This document shows positions 34,414 through 43,833 of a stretch of 64,000 bases of DNA, piece after piece. The translations under genes and the position numbers were made by a program. Source of the DNA: an uncultured Muribaculaceae bacterium (GTDB taxonomy: Bacteria; Bacteroidota; Bacteroidia; Bacteroidales; Muribaculaceae); the NCBI GenBank assembly GCA_910586475.1, contig CAJUHM010000002.1:23649-87648 (forward strand), read 5' to 3'. Within the stretch, counting starts at the first letter, position 1, and each line of letters starts with the position of its first letter. Under the pieces are notes generated by a model that saw only the letters and a program-made list of their open reading frames with translations, did no database searches and was not told the origin of the DNA.

Positions 34414-35148
34414 ATGTCGCTTAATTTAACAATCGATCAAGGAAATTCGGCCGCCAAGCTTGCTTTGTGGGACGGTCAGAAGATGGTTGACAGTCTTATC
34501 GTGACGTCGCTGACGCCCGATGGGATCGCGGGTTTCATTGCTCCCTACGGAGGCCATGTCGACTGTGCGATCTATTGTTCAGTCGTGACCCGCGGGACGG
34601 CAGTGATTGCAGCTCTCTCGCAAATCGCATCGCGGACTCTCCGCCTTCAGAGTGACACTCCGCTTCCGATCCGGATCGACTACGGAGCCTCGCTCGGAGC
34701 CGACCGGATTGCTGCCGCTGTAGGTGCCTCCTCGATTTTCTCTGGGAGGATGCTTCTGGTTGTTGACGCAGGAACGGCTGTCACTTATGATGCAGTCACC
34801 CCTGACGGAAGATTCATCGGGGGGAACATAGCCCCGGGAATGAACATGCGACTCGAGGCTTTGCACCGCTTCACGGCCCGGTTGCCGCGCGTCACCGTTC
34901 CTCGTGAACTTCCGGTCGATGCCATTTTCGGGACAGACACCGCAAAGGCAATGATTCTAGGGTCGGTCTACGGCATTATAGGAGCCATAACATATTATCA
35001 ATCCAAACTGTCGGCTGATTCGCTGGTGGTCATGACCGGAGGCTGGGCCAACGAACTCTCCAGACTCTGCGACTTCGACGTCCGCGTCGAGCCTGATCTT
35101 GTCAGCATAGGCTTAAACCGTATATTACTTTACAATGAAAATAAATAG
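34414..35148 (+). CDS. coaX: Type III pantothenate kinase
   Basis: This cytoplasmic enzyme phosphorylates pantothenate, the first step of coenzyme A synthesis. The 244-residue length fits. Seen motifs are IDQGNSAAK (Asp8, the ATP-binding loop), GADRIAAAVGA, VVDAGTAVTYD and GGNIAPGMNMRLEALHRFTARLP in pieces, and TGGWANEL near the end. Its last 14 bases overlap the next gene in another frame. A promoter box lies almost at the start codon. Confidence 0.97.
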   Translation: MSLNLTIDQGNSAAKLALWDGQKMVDSLIVTSLTPDGIAGFIAPYGGHVDCAIYCSVVTRGTAVIAALSQIASRTLRLQSDTPLPIRIDYGASLGADRIAAAVGASSIFSGRMLLVVDAGTAVTYDAVTPDGRFIGGNIAPGMNMRLEALHRFTARLPRVTVPRELPVDAIFGTDTAKAMILGSVYGIIGAITYYQSKLSADSLVVMTGGWANELSRLCDFDVRVEPDLVSIGLNRILLYNENK

Positions 35149-36385
35149 AAAAATTCTCGTTGCATTCACAATCTTCCTGTCGGCCGCAACAGCTTTCGGA
35201 CAGATCAGTTCTCCATATTCAAAGTTTGGCTACGGACTGCTTGACAATAATGCAACATCCGCCCAGACGCAGATGGGCGGTGTCGGCTATGCCATGAGCT
35301 CCGGCCGTCAGATCAATGTGATGAATCCTGCGTCATATGCGTCCGCTGACTCTCTGACATTTCTCTTTGATATGGGGGTTAACTTTTCCTCAAACCATTC
35401 GTCCGAGCTGAGCGCTTCCGGCGTCAAAAGTTCGGATACACGTCTTGGAGGCGGACTTGACTATATTACGCTTCAGGTGCCTATCGGCAAGCGCATGGGG
35501 GCCAGCCTCGGCTTTGTTCCATACAGTTCTGTCGGCTACTCTTTTGGCTCCGAAATCGAAAACGGACTCAATGAACGCCAGGGCGAAGGCGGCATCAATC
35601 AGCTCTATTTAGGTTTTGCCGGCCGCATATTCAAGGGGTTCAGTCTCGGTTTCAACGCCAGCTACATGTTCGGCAATATCATCAATGATGTGACGGTCAC
35701 GACCGATGCCGGCTCGCAGTCGCTGTTCGAACAGGTGATTCAGGTGCGCGACTTCCGCATCCAGCTCGGTGCGCAGTATAAGTTCGATATTGGCCGCGAT
35801 CACAGAATCGGTGCAGGTCTTGTATATACGCCCGGCAAGGATCTGCTTGGAAAGGCGTGGGTGACCAAATATGACATCAATGCCGATGAAAAGCCGGACA
35901 CTGTCGCTTCTGCGCGTCTGCGTCGCAATGCGGAACTCGCAGAGTCCTGGGGAGCCGGTCTGAGCTACGAATGGCAGAAAAAACTTCTCGTCGAGGCTGA
36001 CTTTACGTATCAGCCCTGGAGTAAGGTGAAGACGCTTCAGCTCAAAGAGTTTCAGGGAACAAATTTTGCCGACCGCTATAAGATCGCGCTTGGCGGATCA
36101 TTTACGCCCTCTCAGCGTGGAAACTATTTCAGCCGTGTGACCTATCGTCTTGGCGGATTCTATAACCGCGACTACATCATGGTCGGTGACCATAATGTGA
36201 AGGAATTCGGTGTCGGTTTCGGCTTCGGATTTCCTGCTCTCCAGTCGAAGACACTGATCAGCCTCGGCGTCGAGTACCGTCACCGTGCCGCAACGGATTC
36301 TCATCTGCTGAAAGAGAATTACATCAACGTCCGGCTCGGCATCAACTTCAACGAACTCTGGTTCTTCCAGAATAAGATTAAATAA
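35135..36385 (+). CDS. Outer-membrane beta-barrel protein, FadL/PorV-like
   Basis: This 416-residue protein has a signal peptide (about 1-22, ending AFGQ). The segment SSPYSKFGYGLL and MNPASYASADSLTFLFDMG, followed by many short amphipathic strands, resembles the FadL/PorV-type transport barrels of Bacteroidota. It ends FNELWFFQNKIK. The gene overlaps the end of coaX by 14 bases, so the two are probably translationally coupled. It sits before lptC, which suggests an envelope job, but its cargo is unknown. Confidence 0.75.
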   Translation: MKINRKILVAFTIFLSAATAFGQISSPYSKFGYGLLDNNATSAQTQMGGVGYAMSSGRQINVMNPASYASADSLTFLFDMGVNFSSNHSSELSASGVKSSDTRLGGGLDYITLQVPIGKRMGASLGFVPYSSVGYSFGSEIENGLNERQGEGGINQLYLGFAGRIFKGFSLGFNASYMFGNIINDVTVTTDAGSQSLFEQVIQVRDFRIQLGAQYKFDIGRDHRIGAGLVYTPGKDLLGKAWVTKYDINADEKPDTVASARLRRNAELAESWGAGLSYEWQKKLLVEADFTYQPWSKVKTLQLKEFQGTNFADRYKIALGGSFTPSQRGNYFSRVTYRLGGFYNRDYIMVGDHNVKEFGVGFGFGFPALQSKTLISLGVEYRHRAATDSHLLKENYINVRLGINFNELWFFQNKIK

Positions 36386-36441
36386 CAGACAATCAGTCTG
36401 TTCGTGAAGGGCCGTAATCCGGCACTCCGAATTGTCACGGA

Positions 36442-37218
36442 ATGAAGCATACTGTCATAATATCTGACCGACGTTGTCCGGAAATCTCGCTGCGGATTCT
36501 TCCGATGGTGGTTTTCGGACTGCTTATGGCTATGGGGCTTATCTCCTGTGAGGAGAAAGAGCAGACACTGCTCAAGGGCAATTTCGATCCCGAAAAGTTT
36601 GCGACGATGACAACAACCGACGTCTCGACTCTGATTTCGGATTCGGGGGTGGTCCGGTATAAAATCGAATCTCCGGTCTGGTATGTCTACGATCAGGCCA
36701 AGCGGCCCCGCTGGAATTTTCCCAAGGGACTTCATCTCGAGAAATATAACGATATGTTTCGTGTAGAGGCGGAGGTGAAGTGCGATTCGGCGGTCTATTT
36801 CAAGGATGAGCAGCTGTGGCGTCTCGACGGTTATGTCGAGATTGTCAATATCGCCGGCGAGAAATTCCTGACCCCTCAGCTCTACTGGGATCAGCGCCAT
36901 CAGAAGCTCTATTCCGACTCGTTTATCCACATCGAGCGTCAGGGGCGCATTATCGAGGGATACGGATTTACTTCCAACGAGCGCATGACCAACTATGAGG
37001 TGTTGAAGGTCATGGGCATGTTCCCTGCCGCCGATTTCACTCCGGGTGGCCGTCAGGACTCGACGCAGACTTCCGGCACCAGGCCGGCTGCGAACGGTTC
37101 AGCCGCTCCGAAGAAGGATACTACCGACTATCGTAACCCCGGCAGGCTAAAAATCGTCGCTCCCTCAAACAGGGATGACTCCCGTACGTTCACTCCTAAA
37201 AACCCATTCTTGCCATGA
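36442..37218 (+). CDS. lptC: LptC-like lipopolysaccharide export protein
   Basis: LptC bridges the inner-membrane LptBFG transporter and periplasmic LptA to carry lipopolysaccharide to the outer membrane. This 258-residue version has a membrane anchor/lipoprotein-like N-terminus (VFGLLMAMGLISC, about 31-43), then a beta-jellyroll-like domain (about 60-190) with YKIESPVWYVYD and the LptC-style YWDQRHQKLYSDSFIHI. The C-terminal 60 residues are low-complexity and probably disordered. The stop overlaps the start of the next gene by four bases. Confidence 0.88.
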   Translation: MKHTVIISDRRCPEISLRILPMVVFGLLMAMGLISCEEKEQTLLKGNFDPEKFATMTTTDVSTLISDSGVVRYKIESPVWYVYDQAKRPRWNFPKGLHLEKYNDMFRVEAEVKCDSAVYFKDEQLWRLDGYVEIVNIAGEKFLTPQLYWDQRHQKLYSDSFIHIERQGRIIEGYGFTSNERMTNYEVLKVMGMFPAADFTPGGRQDSTQTSGTRPAANGSAAPKKDTTDYRNPGRLKIVAPSNRDDSRTFTPKNPFLP

Positions 37219-38504
37219 CAATCACGACCTGGATACTTCTGGCCGTTGTCTCTCTGATTTTCTCGGCCTTTTTTTCCGGCACCGAAATAGCCTATATCAC
37301 TTCCGACCGTGTGCGTGTCGAACTCGATGTGAAGCGCGGAGGCCTGCTGGGCAAGGTCATAAATCTGTTCTACAAGGATGAGGATCTTTTTATCTCGACA
37401 ATTCTTGTCGGCAACAATATTGTGCTGGTCGTCTACGGTATGGGGGCGGCGTTCCTCATTGAGAACTGCTGGCTTGACAAGTACAATCTTCCCGAAGCGC
37501 TCGTGCTGGTGATCTCCACTCTGATCTCGACGGGCGTGATCCTTGTGACCGGCGAATTCTTCCCGAAGACAATCTTCCGCATAAATCCCTATGCATCACT
37601 TAAGGTGATTGCGTTGCCGCTGGCAATCATTTACTTCATACTCTGGCCGATCTCGGTCTTCACCACCTGGCTCTCCCGTTCGCTGATGCATCTCTGCGGG
37701 ATCAGCACCGATTCGCAGAAGTTCGGAATGCTGTCGGTCGGTGATCTGAACCGCTATCTTGACACGAACATCGACGAAATAAACCCTGAGTCGGCTCAGG
37801 TCGAAAATGAAGTGAAGATTTTCCATAATGCGCTCGATTTTTCGACGACGCATCTACGGGACTGTATGCTTCCGCGCAATGAGATTGTTGCCGTCAACAT
37901 TGCGACGACGTCGCGCCAGGAGCTTTGCGATCTGTTTATCCGCTCGGGTCGAAGTAAAATTATTGTCTTTTCTGAAGATATCGACAATGTTCTCGGATAT
38001 ATCCATGTCAGTGAACTCTTCAATCCGGAAAGTGACTGGAAAGAACACATAAAGCCGATAATCTTCGCTCCGGAGGCTCTTCTGGCCAATAAACTTATGC
38101 GCCGTCTGCTGCAAGAGAAACGGTCAATGGCGATAGTGGTCGACGAATTCGGCGGAACAGCCGGACTGGTCACTCTCGAAGACCTTGTTGAAGAGATTTT
38201 CGGCGACATCCGCGACGAGCATGACTCAGCCACCGATCTGGTCCGCGAGGTCGAACCGGGAGTCTTCGAGTGCTCGGGACGTGTCGAAATCGAGACGCTC
38301 CGTCAGGAATATCATCTCGATATTCCTGAAGATGACGATTATCAGACCCTTGCAGGATATATTCTGACTTCGACCGGTCTCATTCCGTCGGAGGAGGAGA
38401 CGATCGTGATCGGCGATTTTAAAATGGAGATTGTGCGCCGGACGGCGTCGCGTCTGGAGCTGATCAGGCTTTCCCGGGTGGTAGCGGAAAAATCCGACGA
38501 CTGA
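37215..38504 (+). CDS. CorC/HlyC-family membrane protein (CNNM, CBS pair)
   Basis: This 429-residue inner-membrane protein has an N-terminal CNNM/DUF21 domain (about 1-200, with SAFFSGTEIAYI), two CBS domains (about 215-340, including IVVDEFGGTAGLVTLEDLVEEI) and a C-terminal CorC_HlyC domain. In related proteins this layout mediates magnesium or other divalent cation efflux. It begins within the last four bases of lptC. A hairpin with a T-run follows at 38550. Confidence 0.93.
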   Translation: MTITTWILLAVVSLIFSAFFSGTEIAYITSDRVRVELDVKRGGLLGKVINLFYKDEDLFISTILVGNNIVLVVYGMGAAFLIENCWLDKYNLPEALVLVISTLISTGVILVTGEFFPKTIFRINPYASLKVIALPLAIIYFILWPISVFTTWLSRSLMHLCGISTDSQKFGMLSVGDLNRYLDTNIDEINPESAQVENEVKIFHNALDFSTTHLRDCMLPRNEIVAVNIATTSRQELCDLFIRSGRSKIIVFSEDIDNVLGYIHVSELFNPESDWKEHIKPIIFAPEALLANKLMRRLLQEKRSMAIVVDEFGGTAGLVTLEDLVEEIFGDIRDEHDSATDLVREVEPGVFECSGRVEIETLRQEYHLDIPEDDDYQTLAGYILTSTGLIPSEEETIVIGDFKMEIVRRTASRLELIRLSRVVAEKSDD

Positions 38505-38549
38505 CCATTGTGCCGGTCCGGACGCTGATCAGTCAGTCTGTCAGTCGAT

Positions 38550-38583
38550 CTCTGTCAGCCGTCTGTCAGAGAATTGTTTTTTG
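38550..38583 (+). terminator. Terminator after CorC/HlyC gene, overlapping next promoter
   Basis: CTCTG-T-CAG and CTG-T-CAGAG pair across a CCGT loop (38550-38571) and are followed by AATTGTTTTTTG. The end of the T-run doubles as the -33 TTTG of the following gene. Confidence 0.55.
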
Positions 38584-38610
38584 CCGTCACATGGAAAATT
38601 TGTAATTTTA
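38580..38610 (+). promoter_or_regulatory. Promoter of M15-like peptidase gene
   Basis: TTTG (38580-38583), a 19-base spacer and TAATTTTA (38603-38610) match the Bacteroidota consensus with a single mismatch in the last base. The start codon is 27 bases downstream. Confidence 0.6.
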
Positions 38611-38637
38611 CGGATATAATCCAATCCACCTTAACAA

Positions 38638-39396
38638 ATGCGATTCCTCCCGTCTGCTATACTATGCTTCTTCCTGTTTCTGTCGGTTGCCTGCGGTAGC
38701 AATACCGAAGGCGATGTGGTCAGAATCTCTCGCGTCGAACCGGAGAATATTGCCGAACTCGATTTTGATTCGGTCAGCGCCTACAATCATCCTCTCGAGG
38801 AAATGCCCGATCCGAATACAAAGCTAAGCGTCAGACGGCTTGGACGGCTTGACGAAATCTTCAACGATAGCAATTATGTCCACTGGGCCGAGGCAGAGCG
38901 CATCGGCATAGGGCCGCTTTCCGATTCCCGTTCGCATCTCGCGACATCGCGTCCGCTTGTGAAGGTGACCTCCTGTCCCGATTTTTTTGTCGAAGATCTG
39001 ACCTATTCGCGTCCGTATATGATTCCGGAAGGCTCGGCTATGCTCCATGAGATCGGTCGCCGCTTCAACGATTCGCTCGCCAAGCGTTCCGGAGCCAGAT
39101 ACCGTATCAAGGTGACAAGTGTGCTGCGGACACCGGAGAGCGTCCGCCGTCTTCGCCGGACAAACCGTAATGCGGTCGATTCGTCGGTCCATCAGCTCGG
39201 AACAACTGTCGATATTTCCTATTCACGTTTTGTTGCCGACGATTCGAAGATCGCCCATTCGGCGGAAGAACTGAAGGCTCTTCTGGCCGAGGTGCTCTAT
39301 GCGATGCGCGAAGAGGGCAAATGCTGGGTGAAATATGAGATCAAGCAGCCATGTTTCCATATCACTGCACGAGCGCTTAGCGGCGCATCCGAATAA
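38638..39396 (+). CDS. DUF5715-like lipoprotein with M15-type peptidase motif
   Basis: This 252-residue exported protein has a lipobox-like VAC near residue 19. The C-terminal half carries SVLRT (161-165), then SSVHQLGTTVDIS, where Ser183, His185 and Asp192 are spaced as in the zinc-binding SxHxxGxxxD motif of M15 D,D-carboxypeptidases, and a late CFHIT (His241) in the place of the second zinc histidine. I infer a peptidoglycan-trimming enzyme in the periplasm; from memory the family is labelled DUF5715 with no stated function. It has its own promoter. Confidence 0.75.
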   Translation: MRFLPSAILCFFLFLSVACGSNTEGDVVRISRVEPENIAELDFDSVSAYNHPLEEMPDPNTKLSVRRLGRLDEIFNDSNYVHWAEAERIGIGPLSDSRSHLATSRPLVKVTSCPDFFVEDLTYSRPYMIPEGSAMLHEIGRRFNDSLAKRSGARYRIKVTSVLRTPESVRRLRRTNRNAVDSSVHQLGTTVDISYSRFVADDSKIAHSAEELKALLAEVLYAMREEGKCWVKYEIKQPCFHITARALSGASE

Positions 39397-39462
39397 ATCA
39401 GGCCGTTTGTAAAAAAACGATCTATAAATCTAACTGAGTGTGCAACCTTAACGTCCGAAGTT

Positions 39463-42400
39463 ATGTCAAACCGGCCAGTAACCTCTCAATCTTCCGTCGA
39501 AACCGACACTTCTTCTGTTACAGAAAAAGATCCGCAGAAAGAACCACAGAAACGGTCGTTGCTGTTCCGACTGCTGAAATGGTTCTCAGTGGCTTTCGTG
39601 TCGTTGCTGCTGATCGTTGCTCTGGTTCTGACAGGTATTGTCTGGCTGCTGAATCCGGATCGCCTTACTCCGCTTGTCAATAAGTATGCGAGCGAATATC
39701 TGATTGCCGATGTCGAGGCCGGAAAGGTCGAACTTACTTTCTGGTCGACATTCCCGCGCTTTTCGGTCGATGTCGATTCGCTATCACTGAGAAGCCGGGT
39801 GACAGACTCGCTTCCTGACAGTGTCAGGGCTTCTCTTCCCCAGGGGACGGATTCTCTTCTTTTTGTCGGGCATTTCTCCGGGGGAATCAATCTGATCGAA
39901 CTGGCCAAGGGTAATATAGGGCTATATGATGTCGGATTCCGCGAGATCCGCGCCAATCTCGTCCAGATTGACTCTCTGACCGCCAACTATGCGATCGTTC
40001 CGCAGTCGGCGCCGACTGAAGAGCCTGAAGGCCCTCTTTCGCTGCCCGATATTTCAATAGACCGCTTCCTGATCGACAACGGCCTGACTGTCCGCTACCG
40101 GTCGCTTCCCGACTCGATTGATGCCTCTCTTCGCATGGATCGCGTAATGCTTGCCGATACGGTCGCAGACGGTCCGCTCTATGCGCTTTCTCTCAATGGT
40201 GATGTTTCCGCCGCTCTGCTACCGCTGACAATCCCGTCGACACTGTTTGCGCTCGACGGGAAAATCGCCTGGAGCAGCCGACGTCCGCTGGAGGCCGATC
40301 TGAGTGATTTCAGTTTTAGTGTCGGGAAGGTACGGACGGCTTTCTCTGCCAGCCTCGATTTCGCAGACTCGGCTCGGGTCAGGGAATTCACGTTTGAGCT
40401 TCCGGATGTGGAGGTGACTGAAATTCTGAAGCTTGCTCCTGAAACTATTGCCCGGCAGATACCGGCATTTGAGACCGATCTTAAGCTGCGTGTCGGAATC
40501 AAAATGCTTAGTCCTTATGTCCTTGGCGGCAAACAGCTGCCCAGGGCGGATGTTTCGGTCCGTCTTGCCGGTCAGCGGTTCAGATATGACCGTCTTGATC
40601 TTTCCCGACTGGTGGCCGATGTCGACGCACGTGTCGATGCTTCAAATCCAGATGCTTCGGTCATTAATGTCAACGAGTTGTCGGTCAAGGGAAAAGCAAT
40701 GGAGTTTACGCTCGACGGAACAATCTCAAATCCTGTGACAGACCCTCTTGTCGAGGCTATGTTCGACGGTCAGCTGACAATCCAGAATCTTCCTTCGGTG
40801 CTTCTCGACCGTCTTCCATGCGTTGTCCGGGGTGTCCTCCACGGTCGTGCAAGGGTTGTGTCGCGACTGAGCTATTTTGCTCCGGGCAAATTCCATAAGG
40901 CAAGAATCGACGGAGATCTTTCGCTTCATGAATTCCGTATGGCCATGACTGACGGATCGATGGAGTCCTATCTCCGCAATGCAGAACTGAAACTCGGTTC
41001 CAGTTCCTCTCTGACAGTCAGGGACCATATTGTCGACTCGCTTCTGACGGCATCGCTCAAGATCGACACGATTTCTCTTCTGACGCCGGATGCCCGTGTC
41101 AGCGGATCGGCGCTCAGTGTCGGTGTCGGTTCGAGAAACACGGCCTCCTCAGCAGATACTTCACAGATTAATCCGATCGGGGCGTCGATCAAGGCTGGCC
41201 TCGTAGTGGTCACTTCCGACTCCGATTCAATAAGGATACGTCTCAAAGGTGCCGAGATTACCGGATCGCTGCAGCGCTATGAGGGAAACGGACGCAGCCC
41301 GCTGATGAAGGCGCTTGTGAAAGCCGCTTCGTTGCGCTACGGAGACCGGTTCAACCGTTTCTCAGTCCGTGAGTCCGAGATAGATATGATGATGTATCCC
41401 AAAGCGGCTCCGGTCATGTCGGAAAGACGTCGCCGCCTTTTCGATTCGATCGCCGCCGCCCATCCCGAACTTTCTTCAGATTCGGTTATGGGATTGATGC
41501 GTGCCGATTTCAGCAGACGACTTAAAGCATTAGACTCCCGGCGATCTGGACGTGAGGATCTTGACGTCGAGCTGGACAATTCGCTCATCAGACTCATGCG
41601 CCGATGGAATGCGACCGGAGGCCTGAGGGCACGCCGCGCGCGGCTGTTCACTCCTTATTTTCCGTCGCGTAACACACTCTCCAATCTCGATCTGACGTTT
41701 TCGACGGATTCCGTGGTGCTGAAAGATACGAAACTGAAAATGAACCGGAGCGACTTCCTCCTGAATGGTTCGCTCCACAATCTTCGACGTGCGCTGGTTT
41801 TTGGCCACGGTCAGCCGATCAGGTTTGATTTCAGTGTACGTTCGGATACGATTGATGTCAACGATCTGACGGCGACGATGCTCCGCGGAGCTGTATTTGC
41901 CGACCGGATCTCTGCCGGAACGATGAAGATGATAGCGGATTCCGACGGGAAGAGCGACGACGCCTTGCAGTCGGAACTCGACAATGAAGTTCCCGATTCG
42001 GCGCGTACTGCTGTGCTGGTGCCGTCAAATCTCCAAGGGACCTTCTCGCTCAATGCAAAGAAGGTTTTATATGCTGATCTGTGGCTCAACGGACTCGACG
42101 GTCTGATCGAGGTCTACGACGGCGCAATCAACATGGACCGTTTGCGCGCAACGACTTCGGTCGGAGCTGTCAACTTTTCGGCACTCTATACCGCTCCGAC
42201 CATCAACGATCTTTCCGTTGCGGCGGCAGTGCAGGTGCGGCGGCTGAATCTCCGTTCGGTACTCGACATGATGCCGGGCATCGACTCGATCCTGCCCCTT
42301 CTGACGGAGGTCCGGGGAATTGTCAATACGGACCTTGCTCTTACAGCCGATCTCGATTCAGTCATGGATCTGAAACTCGAGTCTCTCAATCTGGCGCTGA

Positions 42401-43038
42401 AAATCTCAGGCGACAGCCTGCAGCTGATGGACAACGAGACATTCCGGACTATTGCCAAATGGATGCTTTTCAAGCAGAAACAGAAGAACATGATTGACCA
42501 TATGGATGTCGAAATCGCAATCCATGACGGATTTATCGACCTCTATCCGTTTATTTTCGACATGGACCGTTACCGTCTCGGTGTCAGAGGCAGCACGGAT
42601 GCTGCTTTCAATCTCGACTATCACGTCGCAGTCATCAAATCGCCCATTCCGTTCAAGTTCGGAATCAATATAAAGGGAACTCCAGAAAAAATGAAAATAA
42701 GACTCGGAAAGGCACGTATAAACGAGAAAACCGTGGCCGAAAGCCGTCAGATCACCGACACTGTCCGTGTCAATCTGATCAAGGAGATAACCGAAGTGTT
42801 CCGTCGCGGTGTGCGGGCGACCGGTTCGCGCGGACTGAGGTTGCAGGATGGTCGCCGGTCCGGAGCTGGAGCCGGTAGTCACGACGCATCTGCCGACATC
42901 TTTACCCATGCGGATTCCGTGCAGCTCATAGAGCAGGGGCTAATCGAGCGGCCCGCCGGATTCGTGATGCCCGGCGATTCTGCAGCCGTCGTTCCGGCGG
43001 CAGTGCCCGGCAAAAAGACAAATAAGAAGAAAAAATAG
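39463..43038 (+). CDS. AsmA-like protein, large
   Basis: This 1191-residue protein has a cytoplasmic head (1-33), one membrane segment (about 34-58, FSVAFVSLLLIVALVLTGIV), and a long periplasmic part rich in beta strands. The start after the membrane (LTPLVNKYASEYLIADVEAG) and the late LDMMPGIDSILPLLTEVRGIV fit AsmA/TamB-related bridge proteins, which in other bacteria carry phospholipids between membranes. The C-terminus is low-complexity and basic (KKTNKKKK). It stands alone, 66 bases after the peptidase gene. Confidence 0.88.
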   Translation: MSNRPVTSQSSVETDTSSVTEKDPQKEPQKRSLLFRLLKWFSVAFVSLLLIVALVLTGIVWLLNPDRLTPLVNKYASEYLIADVEAGKVELTFWSTFPRFSVDVDSLSLRSRVTDSLPDSVRASLPQGTDSLLFVGHFSGGINLIELAKGNIGLYDVGFREIRANLVQIDSLTANYAIVPQSAPTEEPEGPLSLPDISIDRFLIDNGLTVRYRSLPDSIDASLRMDRVMLADTVADGPLYALSLNGDVSAALLPLTIPSTLFALDGKIAWSSRRPLEADLSDFSFSVGKVRTAFSASLDFADSARVREFTFELPDVEVTEILKLAPETIARQIPAFETDLKLRVGIKMLSPYVLGGKQLPRADVSVRLAGQRFRYDRLDLSRLVADVDARVDASNPDASVINVNELSVKGKAMEFTLDGTISNPVTDPLVEAMFDGQLTIQNLPSVLLDRLPCVVRGVLHGRARVVSRLSYFAPGKFHKARIDGDLSLHEFRMAMTDGSMESYLRNAELKLGSSSSLTVRDHIVDSLLTASLKIDTISLLTPDARVSGSALSVGVGSRNTASSADTSQINPIGASIKAGLVVVTSDSDSIRIRLKGAEITGSLQRYEGNGRSPLMKALVKAASLRYGDRFNRFSVRESEIDMMMYPKAAPVMSERRRRLFDSIAAAHPELSSDSVMGLMRADFSRRLKALDSRRSGREDLDVELDNSLIRLMRRWNATGGLRARRARLFTPYFPSRNTLSNLDLTFSTDSVVLKDTKLKMNRSDFLLNGSLHNLRRALVFGHGQPIRFDFSVRSDTIDVNDLTATMLRGAVFADRISAGTMKMIADSDGKSDDALQSELDNEVPDSARTAVLVPSNLQGTFSLNAKKVLYADLWLNGLDGLIEVYDGAINMDRLRATTSVGAVNFSALYTAPTINDLSVAAAVQVRRLNLRSVLDMMPGIDSILPLLTEVRGIVNTDLALTADLDSVMDLKLESLNLALKISGDSLQLMDNETFRTIAKWMLFKQKQKNMIDHMDVEIAIHDGFIDLYPFIFDMDRYRLGVRGSTDAAFNLDYHVAVIKSPIPFKFGINIKGTPEKMKIRLGKARINEKTVAESRQITDTVRVNLIKEITEVFRRGVRATGSRGLRLQDGRRSGAGAGSHDASADIFTHADSVQLIEQGLIERPAGFVMPGDSAAVVPAAVPGKKTNKKKK

Positions 43039-43072
43039 CGAAAGCAAGACAATCTTATCAACGTATCATTAT

Positions 43073-43822
43073 ATGTACACCCAGACAATCCTGAAATTTC
43101 TGTCGGATTTTGACTACATAAACCTCCATCCGCGTGCCGCTCTCATTGACATGGACGGAACGCTTTACGACTCCATGCCTAACCATGCAAGAGCATGGCG
43201 TCAGATGGCCGCCGAAATCGGAATCGATCTTCCCGAAGCTGATTTCTTCCGCTATGAGGGGCGGACCGGTGCTTCGACGATCGACATTATTTTCCGTGAG
43301 GCTTTTGGCCGCGGAGCAACCGAGGAGGAGAAAAAAGAACTCTACAGGCGCAAAACCGAGATTTTTGCTGAAATGCCTCCGGTGTCGCCTATGCCGGGTG
43401 CGCGTCAGATGCTTGAGTTTCTGGATGCTGTCGGTATCAAGCGTGTTCTGGTGACCGGTTCCGGCCAGTCGACATTGCTCAACCGTCTCGACGAAGATTT
43501 TCCCGGCGCTTTTCAGAAGGATTTGCGTATAACCTCGCGTGATGTTAAGATCGGGAAACCATCTCCGGAACCCTATCTGAAAGCGATGGAGCTTGCGGGA
43601 GTCCGGCAGAATGAATGTTTCGTGATCGAAAATGCGCCTCTGGGTGTAGAGGCGGGCCATGCGGCCAAATTGTTTACAGTCGGGGTCAATACCGGTCCTC
43701 TCCGTCAGGAAGAGTTGTCGGAAGCGGGGGCTGACATAGTGTTCCCCTCCATGACGGCCTTTTCCGAGGCTCTGCCGTATCTGATCTATGGCTTTATAAC
43801 AAACTCAAGAAATCTCAACTGA
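43073..43822 (+). CDS. HAD-family hydrolase, phosphoglucomutase-like subfamily
   Basis: This 249-residue cytoplasmic enzyme has motif I DMDGTLYDS (Asp26 nucleophile, Asp28), a helical cap (about 35-110), motif II VTGSG, motif III lysine in KIGKPSPEPYL and motif IV VIENAPLGVEAG. These place it with beta-phosphoglucomutase-type or small-sugar phosphatases. The substrate is unknown. It lies 11 bases before aroB and is probably cotranscribed with it. Confidence 0.93.
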   Translation: MYTQTILKFLSDFDYINLHPRAALIDMDGTLYDSMPNHARAWRQMAAEIGIDLPEADFFRYEGRTGASTIDIIFREAFGRGATEEEKKELYRRKTEIFAEMPPVSPMPGARQMLEFLDAVGIKRVLVTGSGQSTLLNRLDEDFPGAFQKDLRITSRDVKIGKPSPEPYLKAMELAGVRQNECFVIENAPLGVEAGHAAKLFTVGVNTGPLRQEELSEAGADIVFPSMTAFSEALPYLIYGFITNSRNLN

Positions 43823-43833
43823 ATCCCTCTCCG

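Noticed and set aside
38538..38569. Three CTGTCAG direct repeats before the M15-like gene, first read as operator sites
   Set aside because: Two of them form the arms of the terminator hairpin of the preceding gene, which explains them better.
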